Assembly: GCF_004138285.1 (NCBI RefSeq)
Contig: NZ_SCFN01000001.1
Span: forward strand, 868,001-932,000
Length of the DNA stretch: 64,000 bases
DNA from: Gottfriedia acidiceleris
GTDB taxonomy: Bacteria > Bacillota > Bacilli > Bacillales > Bacillaceae_G
Reading direction: 5' to 3'
The translations under genes were made by a program, and so were the position numbers. The notes below the pieces were generated by a model that did no database searches, was not told the DNA's origin, and was given only the letters and a program-made list of their open reading frames with translations. Each line of letters opens with the position of its first letter. Position 1 is the stretch's first letter. Positions 45,346 through 54,856 of the stretch are shown one piece after another.

Positions 45346-45954
45346 ATGAGGTTGGAACGGTTGAACTACAATAAAATAAAAGTTTTTCTTACATCTGATG
45401 ATTTATCTGAACGTGGTCTGACAAAAGAAGACTTATGGTACAATGCACCAAAAGTTCAACAGCTTTTTCAAGATATGATGCATGAAGCTAGCGTAGAACT
45501 AGGTTTCGAAGTAGATGGAAAAGTATCCGTTGAAGTTTTCTCTCTTCAAGCTCAAGGAATGGTTGTAATTGTAACAAAATCCGATGAAATTGAAGAAGAG
45601 GAAGATGAATTTCAAGACGATTTTATCTCGATGGAAGTAATCCTAGATGAAAGTGAACATATATTGTACGAGTTTTCTACTTTAGATGATCTAATCCTAC
45701 TTTCTGAAAAATTGGTTTCATGTGATGCTTTAGGCGGGAGATTATTCTCTTTTGAAAATACGTTTTACTTAAAGTTCGAGGAGAATGAAATAGGAAGACT
45801 AGATCGTGAAACATTTTATGCGATTTTAGCTGAATATGGTAATCCTTCCACAAGAACAATTTACCGTATTATTGAATATGGTAAAGAACTTATCTCAGAA
45901 AATGCGATTGAACAACTGCATTTTTATTTCGTTAAAAATAAAGCCTCTCAGTAA
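45346..45954 (+). CDS. mecB: ClpC adaptor protein MecB (YpbH)
   Basis: MecA-family adaptor that delivers substrates to ClpCP. 202 residues: N-terminal substrate-binding part MRLERLNYNKIKVFLTSDDLSERGLTKEDLWYN-type and C-terminal ClpC-binding domain ending LISENAIEQLHFYF. Lies where B. subtilis has ypbH/mecB, which separates it from mecA. AAGGAGG precedes ATG 45346. Confidence 0.92.
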   Translation: MRLERLNYNKIKVFLTSDDLSERGLTKEDLWYNAPKVQQLFQDMMHEASVELGFEVDGKVSVEVFSLQAQGMVVIVTKSDEIEEEEDEFQDDFISMEVILDESEHILYEFSTLDDLILLSEKLVSCDALGGRLFSFENTFYLKFEENEIGRLDRETFYAILAEYGNPSTRTIYRIIEYGKELISENAIEQLHFYFVKNKASQ

Positions 45955-45978
45955 TTTATTACGAGAGGTTTTACTTTT
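45941..45978 (+). terminator. Terminator overlapping the mecB stop
   Basis: CCTCTC pairs with GAGAGG across a 13-base loop, followed by TTTTACTTTT. The 5' arm lies in the last codons of mecB. Confidence 0.55.
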
Positions 45979-46191
45979 GTAAATTTTTTATTAATATATT
46001 GTATTTCTACAGATTCTTTCCTTTTCAAATTTTGGAAATAGGAGTATAATGACCTTAGAAAACGCTTACATTAAACGAATATTATATTTTGTTTTCTATG
46101 TGTTTATAACTTTCAAAAAGGGATGGAAAGTTGTATACTAATTTCAGAATGAATGAATCTTTTCATAGTTCAAATTTCTAGGGGGTTTACA

Positions 46192-47472
46192 ATGGTTGCC
46201 GAGAAATCTACAGAGAAAAATAGCAACACTGAAGAACAGTTAGATGTACTAGCGCCTACACAAGTAGTTATTAAAGAAGCGTTAGAAAAATTAGGATATT
46301 CAAATGAAATGTATGAACTTTTAAAAGAACCAGTTCGTATGATGACTGTAAAAATTCCAGTTCGCATGGATGATGGACAAGTGAAAATTTTCACTGGTTA
46401 CAGAGCTCAACATAATGATGCAGTAGGACCAACTAAAGGTGGTATCCGTTTCCATCCAAATGTAACAGAAAATGAGGTAAAAGCCCTTTCAATCTGGATG
46501 AGCTTAAAATGTGGAATTGTAGATTTACCATATGGTGGAGGTAAAGGTGGTATCGTTTGTGATCCACGTGATATGTCATTCCGTGAGTTAGAAAGACTTA
46601 GCCGCGGTTATGTTCGTGCAATTAGCCAAATCGTAGGGCCAACTAAAGATATTCCAGCTCCAGACGTATTTACAAACTCACAAATTATGGCTTGGATGAT
46701 GGATGAATATTCTAGAATAGATGAATTTAACTCGCCTGGTTTTATTACTGGTAAACCATTAGTATTAGGTGGATCTCACGGCCGTGAAACAGCTACTGCT
46801 AAAGGAGTAACGATTGTTATTCGTGAAGCAGCAAAACGTAGAGGTATTGACTTAGTAGGTGCACGAGTTGTTATCCAAGGATTTGGTAATGCAGGTAGCT
46901 TCTTAGCGAAATTTATGCATGATGCTGGCGCAAAAGTTATTGGTATTTCTGATGCTTATGGTGCACTTCATGATCCAAACGGCTTAGACATTGATTACTT
47001 ATTAGATCGTAGAGATAGCTTTGGTACAATTACTAAACTATTTAATAATACAATTTCAAATAAAGAACTATTAGAATTAGATTGTGATATCTTAGTTCCT
47101 GCAGCGATCGAAAATCAAATTACAAAAGATAATGCTCATAATATTAAAGCAAATATTGTAGTTGAAGCTGCAAACGGACCAACAACACTTGAAGCTACTA
47201 AGATTTTAACGGAGCGCGATATTTTATTAGTTCCAGACGTATTAGCTAGTGCTGGTGGCGTAACTGTTTCTTACTTTGAATGGGTACAGAATAACCAAGG
47301 TTACTACTGGACTGAAGAAGAAGTAGAAGAACGATTAGAAAAAGTTATGGTACGTTCATTTAATAATATTTATGAAACAAGTGTAAATAGAAAAGTAAAT
47401 ATGCGATTAGCTGCTTATATGGTAGGTGCGCGTAAAATGGCTGAAGCTAGCCGATTTAGAGGTTGGGTATAA
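46192..47472 (+). CDS. gudB: NAD-specific glutamate dehydrogenase GudB
   Basis: Catabolic glutamate dehydrogenase converting glutamate to 2-oxoglutarate and ammonia. 426 residues: catalytic block PYGGGKGGIVCDP near 120-132, GPTKGGIRFHP near 82-92, and the NAD-binding GFGNAGSF. The frame is open from 46153, but GGGGG at 46181 supports ATG 46192. The three-residue duplication that inactivates GudB in B. subtilis 168 is absent (VKA occurs once in NEVKALSIW), so the enzyme should be active. Confidence 0.95.
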   Translation: MVAEKSTEKNSNTEEQLDVLAPTQVVIKEALEKLGYSNEMYELLKEPVRMMTVKIPVRMDDGQVKIFTGYRAQHNDAVGPTKGGIRFHPNVTENEVKALSIWMSLKCGIVDLPYGGGKGGIVCDPRDMSFRELERLSRGYVRAISQIVGPTKDIPAPDVFTNSQIMAWMMDEYSRIDEFNSPGFITGKPLVLGGSHGRETATAKGVTIVIREAAKRRGIDLVGARVVIQGFGNAGSFLAKFMHDAGAKVIGISDAYGALHDPNGLDIDYLLDRRDSFGTITKLFNNTISNKELLELDCDILVPAAIENQITKDNAHNIKANIVVEAANGPTTLEATKILTERDILLVPDVLASAGGVTVSYFEWVQNNQGYYWTEEEVEERLEKVMVRSFNNIYETSVNRKVNMRLAAYMVGARKMAEASRFRGWV

Positions 47473-47488
47473 GATTATATTCGAGGTT

Positions 47489-47526
47489 AAAAACAAGGTG
47501 GAAATATCCATCTTGTTTTTTTTTGA
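47489..47526 (+). terminator. Terminator of gudB
   Basis: AAAACAAGGTGGA pairs with TCCATCTTGTTTT (one G-T pair), then TTTTT. Confidence 0.85.
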
Positions 47527-47613
47527 TTAGCTATTATTAGACAAATTGAATATTTTACGTAAAATAGAAATAGTAAATATAATTAAGACTCTAGTTTATT
47601 GGAGATGTTTCAA

Positions 47614-48588
47614 ATGGAAAAAGTTGAAGTTCTGATCATTGGCGGAGGACCCTGTGGTATTGCAGCTTATCTAGCATTAAAAAATAAGGGGATATCTGCA
47701 TTAATAATTGAAAAAGGAAATATAGTTCATACCCTCAGTCGTTTTCCAACGCATCAAACATTTTTTAGTACAAGTGAAAAATTAGAAGTGGGAAATATTC
47801 CATTTATAATTGAAGGTAGAAAACCAAAAAAACACCAAGCTCTAGCCTATTACCGTGACGTTGTTAAACGAAATAGAATAAAAATTAATGCGTTTGAAGA
47901 GGTAAAAACGGTTAGTAAGAAAAGTGATTTTATCATCGAATCAGTTACAATAAACGGTGAAGAAAAATGTTATGAAGCAAAAGCTGTTATTGTAGCAACT
48001 GGATATTATGACCAACCAAACTATTTATCAACACCAGGTGAACAGCTTAATAAAGTTTCACACTACTTTTTTGAAGGTCATAAACATTTTAATCAAAAGG
48101 TTGTCGTTATTGGTGGTAAAAACTCAAGTGTTGACGCAGCACTAGAACTAGAAAAGTGTGGAGCGGATGTAACTGTACTTTATAGAGGTAGTTCTTATTC
48201 ACCAAGTATTAAACCATGGGTTCTACCAGAATTCGAAGCACTTGTTCGTTCTGAAACAATTAAAATGGAATTTAACGCAAATCTACTTGAAATAAAAGAA
48301 TCATCAGTAGTATACGAAAAAGAAGGGCAAATAGTTGAAATTGAGAATGATTTTGTCTATGCCATGACAGGATACCATCCTGATCATACATTAATTAAAA
48401 GTATGGGCGTAAAAGTAGATGATATAACAGGAAGACCTTTATTTAATCCAGAAACGATGGAAACAAATATAGAAGGCATTTATATTGCAGGGGTAATTGC
48501 TGCAGGAAACAATGCAAACGAAATTTTTATAGAAAATGGTCGTTTTCATGGTGACTTAATAGTTTCCCACTTAGCAAGTAATAAATAA
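47614..48588 (+). CDS. ypdA: Bacilliredoxin / bacillithiol disulfide reductase YpdA
   Basis: FAD/NADPH-dependent reductase of the YpdA family, which recycles oxidised bacillithiol or bacilliredoxin. 324 residues: FAD-binding GGGPCGIAAYLAL near 9-21 with the conserved Cys, the second nucleotide motif VVIGGKNSSVDAALEL near 165-180, and GIYIAGVIAAGNNANEIFIENGR near the end. TTGGAGATG is the ribosome-binding site; ATG 47614 chosen. Next to gudB as in B. subtilis. Confidence 0.92.
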   Translation: MEKVEVLIIGGGPCGIAAYLALKNKGISALIIEKGNIVHTLSRFPTHQTFFSTSEKLEVGNIPFIIEGRKPKKHQALAYYRDVVKRNRIKINAFEEVKTVSKKSDFIIESVTINGEEKCYEAKAVIVATGYYDQPNYLSTPGEQLNKVSHYFFEGHKHFNQKVVVIGGKNSSVDAALELEKCGADVTVLYRGSSYSPSIKPWVLPEFEALVRSETIKMEFNANLLEIKESSVVYEKEGQIVEIENDFVYAMTGYHPDHTLIKSMGVKVDDITGRPLFNPETMETNIEGIYIAGVIAAGNNANEIFIENGRFHGDLIVSHLASNK

Positions 48589-48818
48589 TATTCTAATTGA
48601 TTGAATTTATCTTTATTAAGTATACTACAAATTAATAAATAAAAGGCAAGTCTTTAAAATAATGGTTATATTAATGATAAATTTGGAAATTAGTTGACTA
48701 ATGTCTTTTTAAACAAGATGAAGTTTTTTTTTTGTAATTTATCAACAAACTGAAACGTAACATTGTTCAATTGACTATTCTATTGTTTTTAAGATTATTA
48801 TTTTTTTATATAGAACTT

Positions 48819-48944
48819 GATTGGAACGAAAGGGTGCCAGGCTCCTATGGGAGAAGCGGTAAGGCTTAGACCTTAGCAGGCTGCGCCGAGGAGGCTCAAG
48901 AATCTAGCCTCATGGAAAGCGAGCACCCTGTAGTGGAAATCAAT
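48819..48944 (+). repeat. Cloverleaf-like dispersed Bacillaceae intergenic repeat
   Basis: An outer stem AGGGTGC (48831-48837) / GCACCCT (48923-48929) encloses three hairpins: CTCC/GGAG (48842-48853), AAGG/CCTT (48861-48874) and GAGGCT/AGCCTC (48891-48911). It is markedly richer in GC than the surroundings. The sequence type (ACTCCTGCGGGA ... GGAAAGCGAG-CACC-TGGAGTGGAAATCAA) is one I know as a recurring intergenic element in Bacillaceae genomes; I cannot name it. It sits in the gene-free stretch 48589-49115. A truncated copy is at 23360-23480. Confidence 0.72.
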
Positions 48945-49011
48945 ATGACTCAACTTACTTATCAATGATCAATCACACAATTAATTGACTAATTCTTTTT
49001 TGAACAGAATG

Positions 49012-49037
49012 AAACGTAGCTATGCTACGTTTTTTTA
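49012..49037 (+). terminator. Terminator-like hairpin closing the repeat region
   Basis: AAACGTAGC pairs with GCTACGTTT over a three-base loop, followed by TTTT. Confidence 0.75.
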
Positions 49038-49115
49038 TTAAAGATTTTCAAGCCGTTTTCTGTTTACTTAAAGAATTTTATAATGTTATAATTTCTTGTG
49101 AAATGAGGTGCTAAA

Positions 49116-50084
49116 ATGAAAAAAGTAGTATTAATAACAACAGGTGGAACGATTGCTAGTAAACCAAATGCAGAATCAGGTAAATTAGATTCTGGGGCAT
49201 TGTCAGGTCAAGAAATTGCAGAAATGCTCAATTTACCAAAAGATATAAATGTTATTGTTGATTCTTTTTTCCAAGTTCCAAGTATGCACATAGGCTTCGA
49301 ACATTGGATGTTGTTAAAGAATAAAATTGAAGAATACTATCAAGATGAAACAATCGATGGGGTTGTTGTTACACATGGAACTGATACATTAGAAGAAACG
49401 GCTTATTTTTTAGATTTAACAATTGACGATGAACGTCCAGTTGTTATTACTGGCTCTCAAAGATCACCAGGTGAATTAGGTACTGATGCTTTTATTAATT
49501 TAAGACATGCAATTTATACTGCTTCTGACGAATCTGCTCGAAACGTTGGTACAGTTGTTGTCTTTAATGAACGTATTTTTACCGCAAAATATGTAAAAAA
49601 AGAACATGCATCTAATATTCAAGGATTTAACGTATTTGGATTCGGATACTTAGGTATTATCGATAACGATAAAGTACATATCTATCAAAAACCGGTATTA
49701 AAGGATAAATACAAAATTACAAGTGAGTTACCTCAAGTGGATATAATTAAATGTTATATTGAAGCAAAAGGATATTTAATTAAAGCAGCTGTTGAAAATG
49801 GTGCTAAAGGTATTGTCCTTGAAGGTGTTGGAAGAGGACAAGTATCTCCACATATGACTGAAGAAATTGAAAAAGCTGTTAAAGACGGCATTAAAGTAGT
49901 CATCACAACAAGTTCCGAAGAAGGCGAAGTATATCCGACTTATGATTATTACGGAAGTGCCTATGATTTAGTAAATAAAGGTGTTATTTTAGGTAAAGAT
50001 TATGATAGTAAAAAGGCAAGAATTAAATTAACTGTTATGTTAGCATCCGAAATAGATGATATTCTTGAAGGATTTTCTAAATAA
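49116..50084 (+). CDS. ansA: L-asparaginase
   Basis: Hydrolyses asparagine to aspartate and ammonia. 322 residues, cytoplasmic (no signal peptide). Both catalytic threonine motifs are present: LITTGGTIASKP near 5-16 and VVTHGTDTLEETAYFL near 85-100. Monocistronic, with a promoter-like TATAAT about 25 bases upstream and its own terminator. Its site, between ypdA and cmk, is near where B. subtilis has sleB-ypeB and other genes. Confidence 0.93.
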   Translation: MKKVVLITTGGTIASKPNAESGKLDSGALSGQEIAEMLNLPKDINVIVDSFFQVPSMHIGFEHWMLLKNKIEEYYQDETIDGVVVTHGTDTLEETAYFLDLTIDDERPVVITGSQRSPGELGTDAFINLRHAIYTASDESARNVGTVVVFNERIFTAKYVKKEHASNIQGFNVFGFGYLGIIDNDKVHIYQKPVLKDKYKITSELPQVDIIKCYIEAKGYLIKAAVENGAKGIVLEGVGRGQVSPHMTEEIEKAVKDGIKVVITTSSEEGEVYPTYDYYGSAYDLVNKGVILGKDYDSKKARIKLTVMLASEIDDILEGFSK

Positions 50085-50107
50085 TTTTACTTGTTAATAC
50101 ATTTCTC

Positions 50108-50133
50108 AAAAACGTGCATAGCACGTTTTTTTG
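50108..50133 (+). terminator. Terminator of ansA
   Basis: AAAACGTGC pairs with GCACGTTTT over a three-base loop, followed by TTT. Confidence 0.85.
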
Positions 50134-50236
50134 TTTAATACTGTTAAAAGATAGATGAATTAAAAATTAAATTCAAAATTGTGTATAAAATTAATTGAAT
50201 CTAATCATACTGGTAATAAAAAAGGTATGATTTTAA

Positions 50237-50422
50237 ATGAAAAGAATCGAACGAATACTATTTAAATTAATTATTATTCAATTATTTTGTTTAGTCATAA
50301 GTCAATACGTCTTATCATTCCCTAGTCTTTCTGTCTATTTAACGAAAATTGAATTGTATGAAGGCGTTACGCAAAAAGCTAAGGACGTAACGAGAGAAGT
50401 ATATAATCATATTGGTAAATAG
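50237..50422 (+). CDS. ypfB: Small membrane protein YpfB
   Basis: 61-residue protein: basic N-terminus (MKRIERILFK), one hydrophobic helix (LIIIQLFCLVISQYVLSFPSL) and a polar tail with YEGVTQKAKDV. This matches the DUF5359/YpfB type that precedes cmk in Bacillus. Only a weak AAAGGT ribosome-binding site. Followed by a palindromic terminator. Confidence 0.78.
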   Translation: MKRIERILFKLIIIQLFCLVISQYVLSFPSLSVYLTKIELYEGVTQKAKDVTREVYNHIGK

Positions 50423-50454
50423 ATGAATTCGTCGGAATCATATGGTAATATAAA

Positions 50455-50482
50455 ATAAAGCAGGCTAGCCTGCTTTATTTTT
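50455..50482 (+). terminator. Terminator of ypfB
   Basis: AAAGCAGGCT / AGCCTGCTTT perfect 10-bp palindrome, then ATTTTTATTTG. Confidence 0.8.
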
Positions 50483-50560
50483 ATTTGTTTTTATTTTTTT
50501 AGGACATGATAAGATTAAAGGTTGCTATTGAAGTAGCACTTTTTTTATGTAGGAGGACTT

Positions 50561-51241
50561 ATGAGTAAAAGAATTAGTATAGCGATAGATGGACCTGCAG
50601 CTGCTGGTAAAAGTACAGTTGCTAAGATTGTTGCAAAAAAATTAGGATATGTATATATAGACACTGGTGCAATGTACCGTGCTCTAACCTTTAAAGCGAT
50701 CCAAAACAATATTGATGTAAATAACGAGATGGATTTAAGTAACTTACTATCAAATATAACGATTAAGTTAATCCCGGAAGAAGGGACTCAAAAAGTTTTC
50801 ATTGATAATGTAGATGTTTCAGAGCCAATAAGAACACCAGAAGTAACTAGAAACGTATCATTTGTTGCAAAACATAGCTTAGTTCGTGAAAAAATGGTCG
50901 ACTTACAACGTCAATATGCTGTAAATGGTGGGGTTGTAATGGATGGAAGAGATATTGGGACTCATGTATTAGTTGGTGCAGAAGTTAAGATATTCATGAT
51001 TGCTTCTGTAGATGAACGAGCTCAAAGAAGACATATCGAAAATGTCAAAAACGGTTTTGAAAGTGATTTAGAGCAGTTGAAAATAGAAATAGCAACAAGA
51101 GACCGAATTGACTCGGAAAGAGAAGTTTCACCATTGAAAAAAGCTGATGATGCCATCTCATTAGATACTACTTCAAAAAACATTGATGATGTCGTAAATG
51201 AAATATTAACGATTGTCGAAGGGAAAATAAAAAATATTTAG
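50561..51241 (+). CDS. cmk: Cytidylate kinase
   Basis: Phosphorylates CMP and dCMP with ATP. 226 residues with P-loop [16 protein letters not shown] near 9-24, the [12 protein letters not shown] segment near 32-43 and [12 protein letters not shown] near 128-139. AGGAGG precedes ATG 50561. Followed by ypfD as in other Bacillus, about 110 bases downstream. Confidence 0.96.
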   Translation: MSKRISIAIDGPAAAGKSTVAKIVAKKLGYVYIDTGAMYRALTFKAIQNNIDVNNEMDLSNLLSNITIKLIPEEGTQKVFIDNVDVSEPIRTPEVTRNVSFVAKHSLVREKMVDLQRQYAVNGGVVMDGRDIGTHVLVGAEVKIFMIASVDERAQRRHIENVKNGFESDLEQLKIEIATRDRIDSEREVSPLKKADDAISLDTTSKNIDDVVNEILTIVEGKIKNI

Positions 51242-51349
51242 AAGAATTAGTCATCAGATTTCTTGACTTTTCTGCTTATTTATTAGAAGGTAAAAGAGGA
51301 TAATACATAATTGGTCTATCCATTTTTAAAACATAAGGAGGAATATGAC

Positions 51350-52468
51350 ATGGTTGAAAAAGTAATGCCAGAAGTTGGGGAAATTATCTCATGTGTAGTA
51401 GAACAAATTGAAGATAAGCAAGCAATCGTAGGTTTCGGTGGAAAAACAGATGGTATTCTTCCAATAAAAGAAATTTCAAACGTACATATTGAAAATGTAA
51501 GTGAAGCGCTAACTGTTGGACAAGAAATTGAATTAAAGGTTATTAAAGTAGAGGAAGATACAGTTGTTTTTTCTAAACGTGCCGTCGATTCTGTTAAATC
51601 TTGGGAACAATTAGAAGGGAAATTAGCTACTAAAGAAGTTTTTGAAGTAATCGTTACAGAGCAAGTAAATGGTGGACTAATTGCAGACGTAGGCGTTCGT
51701 GGATTTATTCCGGCTTCACTTGTTTCAAAAAAATTCGTTGAAGATTTAGGAAGCTATGTTGGTCAATCGCTTGAAGTAGTGATAGAAGAACTAGATCGTG
51801 AAAAAAATCGAGTAATCTTATCTCATAAAGCTGTTGAGCAATTAAATGAAATTGAAAATCGCCGTCAAGCATACTCTTCTATTAAAGTTGGGCAAATCGT
51901 TGAAGGTAAAGTAGAAAGAATAACAAATTTCGGTGCTTTTGTAAATATTGGTGGAGTTGATGGACTAGTCCATGTATCTCAAATGTCTCATAAACGAGTT
52001 ACAAAACCTGAAGAGATTGTAGCTGTAGGAGATACTGTAAAAGTTCAAGTTCTTTCAATTGATACAGATACAAACCGTATTGCTTTATCAATGAAAGCAA
52101 TTCAACCAGGACCATGGGATCAATTAAATCCAAGCATTAAAGCCGAGGCAGTTGTTGAGGGGACTGTAAAACGTCTTACAAACTTTGGTGCATTTGTAGA
52201 AGTTCAAAATGGAATTGAAGGATTAGTTCATGTTTCTCAAATTGCTGATAAACATATTAAAAACCCAAATGAAGTCCTAACAGTTGGTCAAGAAGTAAAA
52301 GTTAAAGTTTTAGATATTAATCCTATTGAAAAACGCTTATCATTAAGCATTAAAGAAGCTGGTGAAGCTGAACTTCAAGAGGATATTGCTAAATACGTAC
52401 AACCAAGTGAAAGTGGTTTCCAATTAAGCGAACTTCTTGGTGATAAATTAAATAAATTTAAAAAATAA
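51350..52468 (+). CDS. ypfD: S1-domain protein YpfD (ribosomal protein S1 homologue)
   Basis: RNA-binding protein with four S1 motifs in 372 residues: about 9-75, 95-160, 180-250 (GKVERITNFGAFVNIGGVDGLVHVSQMS) and 267-336 (GTVKRLTNFGAFVEVQNGIEGLVHVSQI). Domains 3 and 4 are the best conserved. It is shorter than E. coli S1 (six motifs), as usual in Bacillus. In-frame upstream ATG 51311 lacks a ribosome-binding site; AAGGAGGA is spaced for 51350. Confidence 0.93.
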   Translation: MVEKVMPEVGEIISCVVEQIEDKQAIVGFGGKTDGILPIKEISNVHIENVSEALTVGQEIELKVIKVEEDTVVFSKRAVDSVKSWEQLEGKLATKEVFEVIVTEQVNGGLIADVGVRGFIPASLVSKKFVEDLGSYVGQSLEVVIEELDREKNRVILSHKAVEQLNEIENRRQAYSSIKVGQIVEGKVERITNFGAFVNIGGVDGLVHVSQMSHKRVTKPEEIVAVGDTVKVQVLSIDTDTNRIALSMKAIQPGPWDQLNPSIKAEAVVEGTVKRLTNFGAFVEVQNGIEGLVHVSQIADKHIKNPNEVLTVGQEVKVKVLDINPIEKRLSLSIKEAGEAELQEDIAKYVQPSESGFQLSELLGDKLNKFKK

Positions 52469-52469
52469 T

Positions 52470-52506
52470 AAAAATCCTTCAGCCATTTGCTGAAGGATTT
52501 TTATTT
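52470..52506 (+). terminator. Terminator of ypfD
   Basis: AAAATCCTTCAGC pairs with GCTGAAGGATTTT, then TATTTT. Confidence 0.9.
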
Positions 52507-52515
52507 TAGACCACT

Positions 52516-52653
52516 TTAGTTATGTTGATTTTCTGCTCTTGCTTCTTCAGGTGTGTCTAAACGTGTAGCACCTTTGTAATGAATGCTTTGATCTCGATCA
52601 GATTCAACTCTTCTAGATTGTTTTAGTTTCTTTTCTTGACGATCTTTTCCCAC
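52516..52653 (-). CDS. ypzI: Small protein YpzI
   Basis: 45-residue, highly charged, hydrophilic protein (GKDRQEKKLKQSRRVESDRD, then HYKGATRLDTPEEARA). It matches the YpzI family encoded at this site, opposite to ypfD and yphA, in Bacillus. Function unknown. GTG start at 52653 with GGAGGTGA upstream on the minus strand. It converges on the ypfD terminator, which may serve both genes. Confidence 0.83.
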   Translation of the reverse strand: MGKDRQEKKLKQSRRVESDRDQSIHYKGATRLDTPEEARAENQHN

Positions 52654-52780
52654 TCGTTTCACCTCCAAAAAAATCTCATTTATAGATTCGTTTTAAATGC
52701 AACTTCTTATACACTTTCTTTTCTAATTGATTATTTTTGAATATGAATTGTTCATACTAGTACTATTAGGAGGTTTTCGT

Positions 52781-53371
52781 GTGCAAGGTAGTTTATTTAT
52801 CATTACTTCTTGGATTATTGTTTTATTTCTTTTGCTTTATCGGGATCGAACTAAAAAGAATTTCTTGTATTTATCTGGAGTGCTTATATTAATCAGCTGT
52901 TCAGCTTACACAATTGATCTTTTTTCAATTGAAATAAATTTTTCATATATCATTATAATTTTTATCATAAGCTACTTTATTAGTTTATTAATTTTAATTG
53001 AACAAATAGCTCATTTCTTTAAAGGCTTGATTATAGGTATGACATATAGTGTAGTTACACTGCTATCGATTTATGATCCTGCAAGCTTTTTTATTAATGA
53101 GATGATAATTAGTTCATTTTTAGTAATACTACTTACTTTCTTTTTAAGTAAATCCTATTATGACAAAATGCGTTATATAACAATTGGTCTAGTTCAAGGA
53201 GAAATTTTTAATTATATTACGTTTAAGTCGATTAATTTTAAATATATAATTGGAGATTTAAATTGGTTTGATACTTTATTTATGTCCATTTTAATATTGT
53301 CAGCAATTCAATTCATAGCAATTTACGTATCAAAAATAAGTCTCAAAAATAGAAAATTACTAAAAAGTTGA
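52781..53371 (+). CDS. yphA: Membrane protein YphA
   Basis: Hydrophobic protein of 196 residues with about six membrane helices, no recognised domain, located before der as in B. subtilis. The frame is open from 52727, but AGGAGG (52768-52773) is seven bases from GTG 52781, taken as start (QGSLFIITSWIIVLFLL). Role unknown. Confidence 0.82.
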   Translation: MQGSLFIITSWIIVLFLLLYRDRTKKNFLYLSGVLILISCSAYTIDLFSIEINFSYIIIIFIISYFISLLILIEQIAHFFKGLIIGMTYSVVTLLSIYDPASFFINEMIISSFLVILLTFFLSKSYYDKMRYITIGLVQGEIFNYITFKSINFKYIIGDLNWFDTLFMSILILSAIQFIAIYVSKISLKNRKLLKS

Positions 53372-53503
53372 AGTGTATTGGTCTTTTCTTGTATTTTTTG
53401 TTAAAATAGATAAGTTATTTAAATAAATCAATTTTTAAAACTAAACTAAAACTCATTTAGATGATTTAAATGGTACATAGTTATGCTAGGAAGGATGAAT
53501 TAA

Positions 53504-54814
53504 ATGTCTAAACCGACAGTTGCAATAGTTGGACGACCAAATGTAGGGAAATCAACTATTTTTAATAGGATAGTGGGAGAAAGAATTTCAATTGTAGAAG
53601 ATATACCAGGTGTTACTCGTGATCGTATTTACAGTTCAGGAGAGTGGTTAAATCAAGAATTTAGTCTAATCGATACAGGTGGAATTGACATTGGTGATGA
53701 GCCATTTTTAGAGCAAATTCGTCAACAAGCTGAAATCGCAATTGATGAAGCAGATGTTATTATTTTTCTAACAAATGGCCGTGAAGGTGTTACAGCAGCA
53801 GATGAAGAAGTTGCTAAAATCCTTTATAAAACAAAAAAACCGGTAGTATTAGCAGTTAATAAAGTCGATAATCCTGAAATGAGAAGCGATATTTACGACT
53901 TCTATGCATTAGGATTTGGAGAAGTATTTCCAATCTCAGGTTCACATGGTTTAGGACTAGGTGATTTACTTGATGAAGTTGTAAAACATTTCCCTGAAAA
54001 AGAAGATGAAAATTACGATGAAGAGACAATTAAATTTAGTTTAATTGGACGACCAAATGTAGGGAAGTCATCTTTAGTAAATGCATTATTAGGACAAGAA
54101 CGTGTAATTGTAAGTAATGTTGCAGGGACTACACGTGATGCTGTCGATACACCTTATTCAAAAGATGGCCAAGACTATGTCATTATCGATACAGCTGGTA
54201 TGAGAAAAAAAGGTAAAGTTTATGAAAGTACGGAAAAATACAGCGTATTACGTGCTTTACGTGCAATCGAGAGATCAGATGTCGTCTTAGTTGTATTAGA
54301 CGGTGAAGAAGGTATTATTGAACAAGATAAAAAAATTGCTGGTTATGCACATCAAGCAGGTAGATCAGTTGTTATTGTTGTAAATAAATGGGATGCAGTA
54401 GAAAAAGATGAAAAAACGATGAATGAATTCATTGAAAACATTCGAGCACATTTCCAATTCTTAGACTACGCTCCAATTGTATTCCTATCAGCTAAAACAA
54501 AGAAAAGAACTCAAACTTTATTGCCAATGATTAATAAAGCTTGTGAAAGCCATAGTTTACGCGTTCCAACAAATGTACTAAATGATGTAATTATGGATGC
54601 AATTGCGATGAATCCAACGCCTACACATAATGGACAAAGATTAAGAGTGTATTATGCAACTCAAGTAGCAATTAAACCACCAACATTTGTTGTTTTTGTA
54701 AATGATCCTGAATTACTTCACTTTAGTTACGAGCGTTTCTTAGAAAATCGTATTAGAGATGCTTTTGATTTTGAGGGATCTCCAATTAAAATTATCGGTC
54801 GTGCAAGAGCGTAA
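53504..54814 (+). CDS. der: Ribosome-assembly GTPase Der (EngA)
   Basis: Essential GTPase with two tandem G domains needed for 50S subunit maturation. 436 residues: first G1 GRPNVGKST near 10-18 with DTGG and NKVD; second G1 GRPNVGKSS near 181-189 with DTAGM and NKWD; then a C-terminal KH-like domain. AAGGATG precedes ATG 53504. Followed by gpsA. Confidence 0.97.
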   Translation: MSKPTVAIVGRPNVGKSTIFNRIVGERISIVEDIPGVTRDRIYSSGEWLNQEFSLIDTGGIDIGDEPFLEQIRQQAEIAIDEADVIIFLTNGREGVTAADEEVAKILYKTKKPVVLAVNKVDNPEMRSDIYDFYALGFGEVFPISGSHGLGLGDLLDEVVKHFPEKEDENYDEETIKFSLIGRPNVGKSSLVNALLGQERVIVSNVAGTTRDAVDTPYSKDGQDYVIIDTAGMRKKGKVYESTEKYSVLRALRAIERSDVVLVVLDGEEGIIEQDKKIAGYAHQAGRSVVIVVNKWDAVEKDEKTMNEFIENIRAHFQFLDYAPIVFLSAKTKKRTQTLLPMINKACESHSLRVPTNVLNDVIMDAIAMNPTPTHNGQRLRVYYATQVAIKPPTFVVFVNDPELLHFSYERFLENRIRDAFDFEGSPIKIIGRARA

Positions 54815-54856
54815 TTCGATGTAAAATATGGATTCTTTATGAAGGGGAGTGTTGAT

